Source: CAZISM01 sp964541895 (lineage in GTDB: Bacteria; Zhuqueibacterota; Zhuqueibacteria; Residuimicrobiales; Residuimicrobiaceae). From it: 8,037 nucleotides of DNA. Within the stretch, counting starts at the first letter, position 1. Each line of letters starts with the position of its first letter. The stretch lies in assembly GCA_964541895.1 (NCBI GenBank), contig CAZISM010000191.1, positions 1 to 8,037 on the forward strand, read 5' to 3'. Shown piece by piece: positions 4,498-8,037 of the stretch. The position numbers were made by a program, and so were the translations under genes. The notes beneath the pieces are model-generated. The model saw nothing but the letters and a program-made list of their open reading frames with translations, ran no database searches and was not told where the DNA came from.

Positions 4498-6479
4498 ATG
4501 AAACTGACCTGGATAGATTTCACCATCATCCTCCTCTACATGGTGGGCGTGAGCGCCATCGGCCTCTATTTCAAAAAACGGGCCTCGCAGGGCGTCAGCT
4601 CCTATCTCCTCGGCGGCAATGAACTGCCCTGGTATCTGCTGGGGCTTTCCAACGCCTCGGGCATGTTCGACATTTCGGGCACCATGTGGCTGGTGACCAT
4701 CGGATTCGTCTATGGTCTTAAAAGCATCTGGCTGCCCTGGCTGTGGCCGGTATTCAATCAGATCTTTCTCATGGTCTTTCTCTCCATATGGTTGCGACGC
4801 TCCAACGTCACCACCGGCGCGCAATGGATCGCCACCCGATTCGGCGACAACCGCGGCTCCCGGCTTTCGCATGCCATTGTCGTGGCGTTTGCGCTGATCG
4901 GCTGCCTCGGCTTTCTCGCCTATGGCTTTATCGGCCTGGGCAAGTTTGTCATGATATTCATCCCCTGGGAAATGGTATCCCCCTATATACCGTTCCATGT
5001 GCCGGGGCAGTATGTCCCGCACATTTACGGCATTGTCTTCACCCTCGTGGCGGTCTTTTACACTATCATCGGCGGCATGACCAGCATCGTACTGGCCGAT
5101 CTGCTGCAGTATATCATCATGACCCTGGCCAGCGTGGCCATCGCCGTCATTGCCATGATAGCGTTATCGCAAAACAGCTTGCAGGTGCCGGACGGGTGGA
5201 TGAGTCCCTTTTTCGGCTGGCATCTGAATCTGGACTGGTCCGGCATTATCAGCGAAGTCAACGGCAAGATCGCCGGCGATCAGTTCGGCTTTTTTACCAT
5301 CATCATGATGCTGATGCTGTTCAAAGGCATTCTCGCCAGCGCGGCCGGGCCGGCGCCCAACTATGATATGCAAAAGATACTCGCCACGAAATCGCCTCGA
5401 GAGGCCGCCAAAATGAGCGGCTTTGTCTCGCTGGTGCTGATGCCGGTTCGCTATCTCATGATCGCCGGCTTTGTGGTGCTCGCTCTGGTCTACTATGACC
5501 GATTGAACCTGATCGTGGGCGACAAAATCGATTTTGAACAGATCCTCCCTTCTGCCATCAGCGAATTCGTCCCGGTCGGACTATTAGGGCTTTTGCTGGC
5601 CGGTTTGCTGGCGGCCTTCACCTCCACCTTCAGCGGTACCTTGAACGCCGCTCAGGCCTATATCATCAACGACCTCTATCTGAAATATGTCAAACCGCAC
5701 GCCGGCAGCCGCGAAACAACGGCGGTGAATTATAGTTCCGGAGTGATCGTGGTCGTGGTCAGCATGATCCTCGGCTTTTTCGCCCAGGATGTCAACAGCC
5801 TGCTGCAGTGGATCGTGTCGGGCCTGTACGGCAGTTATGTGGCTTNNNNNNNNNNNNNNNNNNNNNNNNNNNNNNNNNNNNNNNNNNNNNNNNNNNNNNN
5901 NNNNNNNNNNNNNNNNNNNNNNNNNNNNNNNNNNNNNNNNNNNNNGTCAACAGCCTGCTGCAGTGGATCGTGTCGGGCCTGTACGGCAGTTATGTGGCTT
6001 CCAATGTGCTCAAATGGTACTGGTGGCGTTTCAACGGCTATGGCTATTTCTGGGGTATGCTTAGCGGCCTGGTGCCGGCCCTGATATTTCCGCTGATTTT
6101 CAAAACGACCCTCGAGCTGTACTATTTCCCGGTGCTGTTGTTGCTTTCGCTGCTTGGCTGCTATTTGGGTTCTTTGCTCACAGATCCTACGGATGATAAA
6201 ACGCTGATCTCCTTTTACCGATCCGTTCGTCCATGGGGATTCTGGCAGCCGGTGCTGCAAAAAGTAAAAGCGCTGGATCCGAATTTCCAGCCCAACAGCC
6301 AGTTCGGCCGTGATGCCGTCAACATCCTTGTCGGCACCGTCTGGCAGACCGCCCTGGTGATCATGCCCTTTTATCTGGTGCTGATGCAAAAATGGCCGCT
6401 GGTGTGGACGCTCGTCCTTATAGCGGTCAGCAGCTGGTTCCTGAAAAAAAACTGGCTGGACAAGCTGCCGGAACAGTGA
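4498..6479 (+). CDS. SSS-family Na+/sugar symporter, probable mannobiose importer (split by assembly gap)
   Basis: This inner-membrane sodium:solute symporter (SSS family) begins at ATG 4498, 7 bases behind AGAAAGG. The first helix is IDFTIILLYMVGVSAIGLYF (6-25). Many further hydrophobic helices follow, with family features YTIIGGMTSIVLADLLQ (188-204), APNYDMQKILATKS (286-299) and LAAFTSTFSGTLNAAQAY (371-388), which includes the serine/threonine-rich segment that forms part of the Na+ site in characterised members. The frame breaks after residue 449 at 100 Ns followed by a repeat of the preceding 55 bases. Removing 5846-6000 restores one uninterrupted 608-residue frame (GSYVASNVLKWYWW across the join) ending in KNWLDKLPEQ at TGA 6477-6479. 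The gene is therefore probably intact in the organism. It corresponds in position and type to the symporter of the B. fragilis mannan cluster; substrate is inferred from the neighbours. It starts 81 bp after the phosphorylase stop. Confidence 0.9.
5791..5845 (+). repeat. Left copy of an exact 55-bp duplication flanking the gap
   Basis: This stretch is identical, base for base, to 5946-6000 on the other side of the N run. It encodes the symporter segment beginning VNSLLQWIVSG. The length of 55 equals a commonly used assembler k-mer size, so the two copies are most likely the overlapping ends of two contigs that were scaffolded without being merged. Confidence 0.97.
5846..5945. other. Assembly gap of 100 Ns
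   Basis: Exactly 100 unresolved bases, a conventional placeholder length for gaps of unknown size. Because the flanks duplicate each other and the reading frame heals when the gap and one copy are deleted, the true gap is probably negative (minus 55 bp), with no sequence missing. Confidence 0.97.
5946..6000 (+). repeat. Right copy of the exact 55-bp duplication flanking the gap
   Basis: Same 55 bases as 5791-5845. Reading continues from this copy into the symporter's C-terminal part (SNVLKWYWWRFNGYGYFWGM). Gap plus one copy is 155 bases, not a multiple of three, which is why an automatic translation goes out of frame here and gives a false C-terminus stopping at 6084. Confidence 0.97.
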
Positions 6480-6717
6480 GCCGGGCTGAAGGACGCCGGT
6501 ATCCGCGACCAGGGTCGCCATCGAATTGCCCTGGAAGGTTCCGGCCTGGGCAGAGGAGTTTTTCAATCGAATGACTATAGATCGGACCATACGGCAGAAA
6601 CGCATGCTGTTAATCAAACAGGTTCAGACCTGAAGGAGCTGGAGGTCCGCGGCTGAAACATCACGTGATGATATGCTCCAGGCTGTTTTTGCTTCATACT
6701 GAAAAAAGGACATTTCC
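6480..6717. other. Spacer between symporter and lipoprotein; possible small reading frame
   Basis: These 238 bases contain no clear gene. A short frame from TTG 6526 or ATG 6571 to TGA 6631-6633 gives a 35- or 20-residue peptide with PWKVPAWAEEFF and RMTIDRTIRQKRMLLIKQ. AGAGGAG (6552-6558) lies 12 bases before the ATG. It could be a real small protein or a remnant of a lost gene; I recognise no family. A small hairpin (CAGGT/ACCTG, 6619-6632) overlaps its stop. There is no terminator with a T-run, so transcription may continue from the symporter into the lipoprotein gene. Confidence 0.4.
6659..6670. promoter_or_regulatory. Perfect 12-bp palindrome CATCACGTGATG before the lipoprotein gene
   Basis: The sequence reads the same on both strands and lies 47 bp upstream of the lipoprotein start. 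It differs from the LacI-type operators near 438-612. It might be a site for another dimeric regulator; chance is possible for a palindrome this short. Confidence 0.3.
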
Positions 6718-7662
6718 ATGCGAAGCAGAATTCTGGCGATCTCGATCTGCGCGCTGCTCTATGGCTGCCGGCCCGACCACACAGAAACCGGGCCCATCCA
6801 TGCAGTGACGCTGACCACCGGCGAGCTGTCGGCAACGTTCTCAGATAACCAAGCCATGCCGCCGCGACACCGGGCCGGCTATAACGGTATCGCCGCCCTG
6901 CAGTACAAACATCTGGCTGACTCGATTTTTGTGCCGCTCTACGCCGGCTTTAATCTGGAACATATTTTCAGCGGCGACAGCCTCGTCGACACCTTTGAGC
7001 CACGACGGCATCCGATGCAGCTTGCGCACATCGACCCCCATACCGTCGAACTGCACCAGAACGCCACACCGATTTCCAACCTGGAAAGCTGGACACGGTT
7101 CACGCTGCGCCCGCCGCATTACATTGATGTCGAGTTTCGCTGTCAGGCCTATCCCGGCACCTTTTTTGCCCACGGTTATATAGGCCTGTTCTGGGCCAGT
7201 TATATCTTTGCTCCCGAAGACAAACACATTTACTTTTGGGGTAATTCCGGCGAGGATCCATCCCCGCGCTGGCTATCGGCTTTTTCAGAAGCGCATGGCC
7301 TTAAAAGCACGCACCGGTCCGCACAGGATCCACATGCTTTATTTTTTGCCGATAATTTCAGCAGCCGTTTTCTCGCCCGGGATCTCTCCGACTATCGTTT
7401 CCTCAAGCCTTTTTACTATGGCCGCTTCCGGGACATGGTGTTGATCTACATGTTCGATAACGACCGTGACATTCGCTTCTCACAATCTCCCACCGGCGGC
7501 GGTCCACAAAATCCAGCCTGGGATTTTCAGTTTATCATCAAGCCTTTCGAATACAACAGGATCTACTCCTTTCGCGCACGGCTGGTGTATAAACCGTTTG
7601 TCGGCGAAAACGATGTCATGAATGAATTCACTCATTGGATGCAGACAATGCGGGCGGAATGA
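6718..7662 (+). CDS. Uncharacterised probable lipoprotein, 314 residues
   Basis: ATG 6718 lies 7 bases behind AAGGA (6706-6710). The N-terminus MRSRILAISICALLYGC has a short positive region, a hydrophobic core and a cysteine at residue 17 after LLYG. This fits a type II signal peptide, although tyrosine at -2 is not the usual choice, so the protein is probably exported and lipid-anchored. The mature part is rich in aromatic residues and apparently all beta. It contains YNGIAALQYK, FVPLYAGFNLEHIFSGD, ESWTRFTLRPPHYIDVEFRC, GYIGLFWASYIFAPEDKHIY and AWDFQFIIKPFEY. I do not recognise a characterised family; the pattern recalls uncharacterised exported proteins found beside carbohydrate genes, and a mutarotase-like beta-sandwich fold is conceivable. 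It lies 238 bp after the symporter on the same strand, so a part in carbohydrate binding or processing at the cell surface is possible but unproven. Its stop codon directly adjoins the mannanase relic in the same reading frame. Confidence 0.8.
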   Translation: MRSRILAISICALLYGCRPDHTETGPIHAVTLTTGELSATFSDNQAMPPRHRAGYNGIAALQYKHLADSIFVPLYAGFNLEHIFSGDSLVDTFEPRRHPMQLAHIDPHTVELHQNATPISNLESWTRFTLRPPHYIDVEFRCQAYPGTFFAHGYIGLFWASYIFAPEDKHIYFWGNSGEDPSPRWLSAFSEAHGLKSTHRSAQDPHALFFADNFSSRFLARDLSDYRFLKPFYYGRFRDMVLIYMFDNDRDIRFSQSPTGGGPQNPAWDFQFIIKPFEYNRIYSFRARLVYKPFVGENDVMNEFTHWMQTMRAE

Positions 7663-8037
7663 CCGATCGCGCAGAAAAAAGCCGTACAATATCTTCAGCA
7701 GCACATCCGCTTTGCGGAACAGGTGGGCACCCCCCAGACCTTGGAAGAGTTCGGCATTCCTCGCGACAGCCACAGTTGCTCTCCCGCTTCGCCGGTCACC
7801 TGTCGCGGCCACAATTACGAGCTGATGTGTGCAGAGATCTATCGCAGCGCCTGCTCCGGTTCCGCTATGGCCGGCAGCAATTTCTGGGGATGGCGTTGCG
7901 AAGGCCGCGCGAGCGACCCGACCACCTATATCTGGAACAAGTGGGACGATTATGCCGGCGATCCGCCTCAGGAACCGCAGAGATACCAGGCTGCCTAATC
8001 CTTTGTTGCTGACCTTGAAGGTGTAATCGGAACTGGA
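7663..8037 (+). pseudogene. Relic: C-terminal part of a GH5 (GH5_7-like) endo-beta-1,4-mannanase
   Basis: In the lipoprotein frame, directly after its TGA (7660-7662), the sequence reads KKAVQYLQQHIRFAEQ, then TLEEFGIPRDS, AEIYRSACSGSAMAGSNFWG and DDYAGDPPQEPQ. It then meets a TAA (7996-7998), after which SFVADLEGVIGTG continues open to the window end. This order matches the last third of bacterial GH5_7 mannanases: the '..HI..A...KP..LEEFG.pRD' strand with the nucleophile glutamate (codon 7747-7749), the 'AG.NFW.WGGEGR' strand and the 'GDPPQEPQG.NSVF' end. The signal peptide, the first two thirds of the barrel and the acid/base NEP motif are absent. Conserved positions look altered (WRCEGR where WGGEGR is usual; R for G after EPQ), and a stop replaces the expected NSVF area. 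A GTG at 7723 could open a 91-codon frame, but no active enzyme could result. Family motifs are from memory. Confidence 0.72.

Noticed and set aside
3865..5022. 385-codon open frame on the minus strand across the phosphorylase and symporter
   Set aside because: It lies wholly antisense to two well-supported genes and crosses their boundary. Its composition is that of a high-GC shadow frame and no family motif is visible.
5946..6084. Symporter C-terminus as translated straight through the N run, ending at 6084
   Set aside because: The 155-base artefact shifts the frame. The correct C-terminus continues in another frame to 6479 once the duplicated overlap is collapsed.
7723..7998. 91-codon frame from GTG 7723 as a real small gene
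   Set aside because: Its mannanase-like sequence continues upstream of the GTG and past the stop, so it is an open part of a relic rather than a complete protein.

Overview
The window looks like a piece of a metagenome-derived or draft Gram-negative genome of fairly high GC content. A lipoprotein-type signal peptide and a possible TolC-family tail point to an outer membrane. The gene set (cellobiose 2-epimerase, GH130 phosphorylase, Na+/solute symporter) is the one known from the mannan pathway of Bacteroides fragilis and its relatives. The organism therefore plausibly belongs to the FCB group or a neighbouring candidate phylum, but the sequence does not identify the taxon. A 100-N gap flanked by an exact 55-bp duplication shows that this is a short-read scaffold.

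Layout, all on the + strand: the last 25 codons of an upstream gene (1-80); a long spacer that turns strongly AT-rich from about 290 and carries LacI-type operator palindromes (81-651); a LacI-family regulator (652-1662); a spacer holding a decayed C-terminal fragment of a probable secreted glycoside hydrolase (1719-1931); cellobiose 2-epimerase (1960-3162); 4-O-beta-mannosyl-glucose phosphorylase, GH130 (3211-4416); an SSS-family sodium/sugar symporter interrupted only by the assembly gap (4498-6479); a 238-bp spacer; an uncharacterised lipoprotein (6718-7662); and, directly behind its stop codon, a decayed C-terminal part of a GH5-type (GH5_7-like) endo-beta-mannanase (7663 to the window end).

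How the genes work together: beta-1,4-mannobiose, released outside the cell by an endo-mannanase, would be imported with Na+ by the symporter. The 2-epimerase converts its reducing-end mannose to glucose, giving 4-O-beta-mannosyl-glucose. The GH130 enzyme phosphorolyses this to alpha-mannose 1-phosphate and glucose, saving one ATP. The LacI protein probably senses a sugar of this pathway and binds the palindromes upstream of its own gene. The intracellular steps look intact, while both pieces of secreted hydrolase in the window are broken. The locus may therefore have shifted from degrading mannan to scavenging mannobiose, or the depolymerase may lie elsewhere in the genome.

No new defence system, CRISPR array, RNA gene or mobile element was seen. 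The less ordinary items are the two hydrolase relics, the multi-palindrome operator region, the unknown lipoprotein and the scaffold artefact that splits the symporter.
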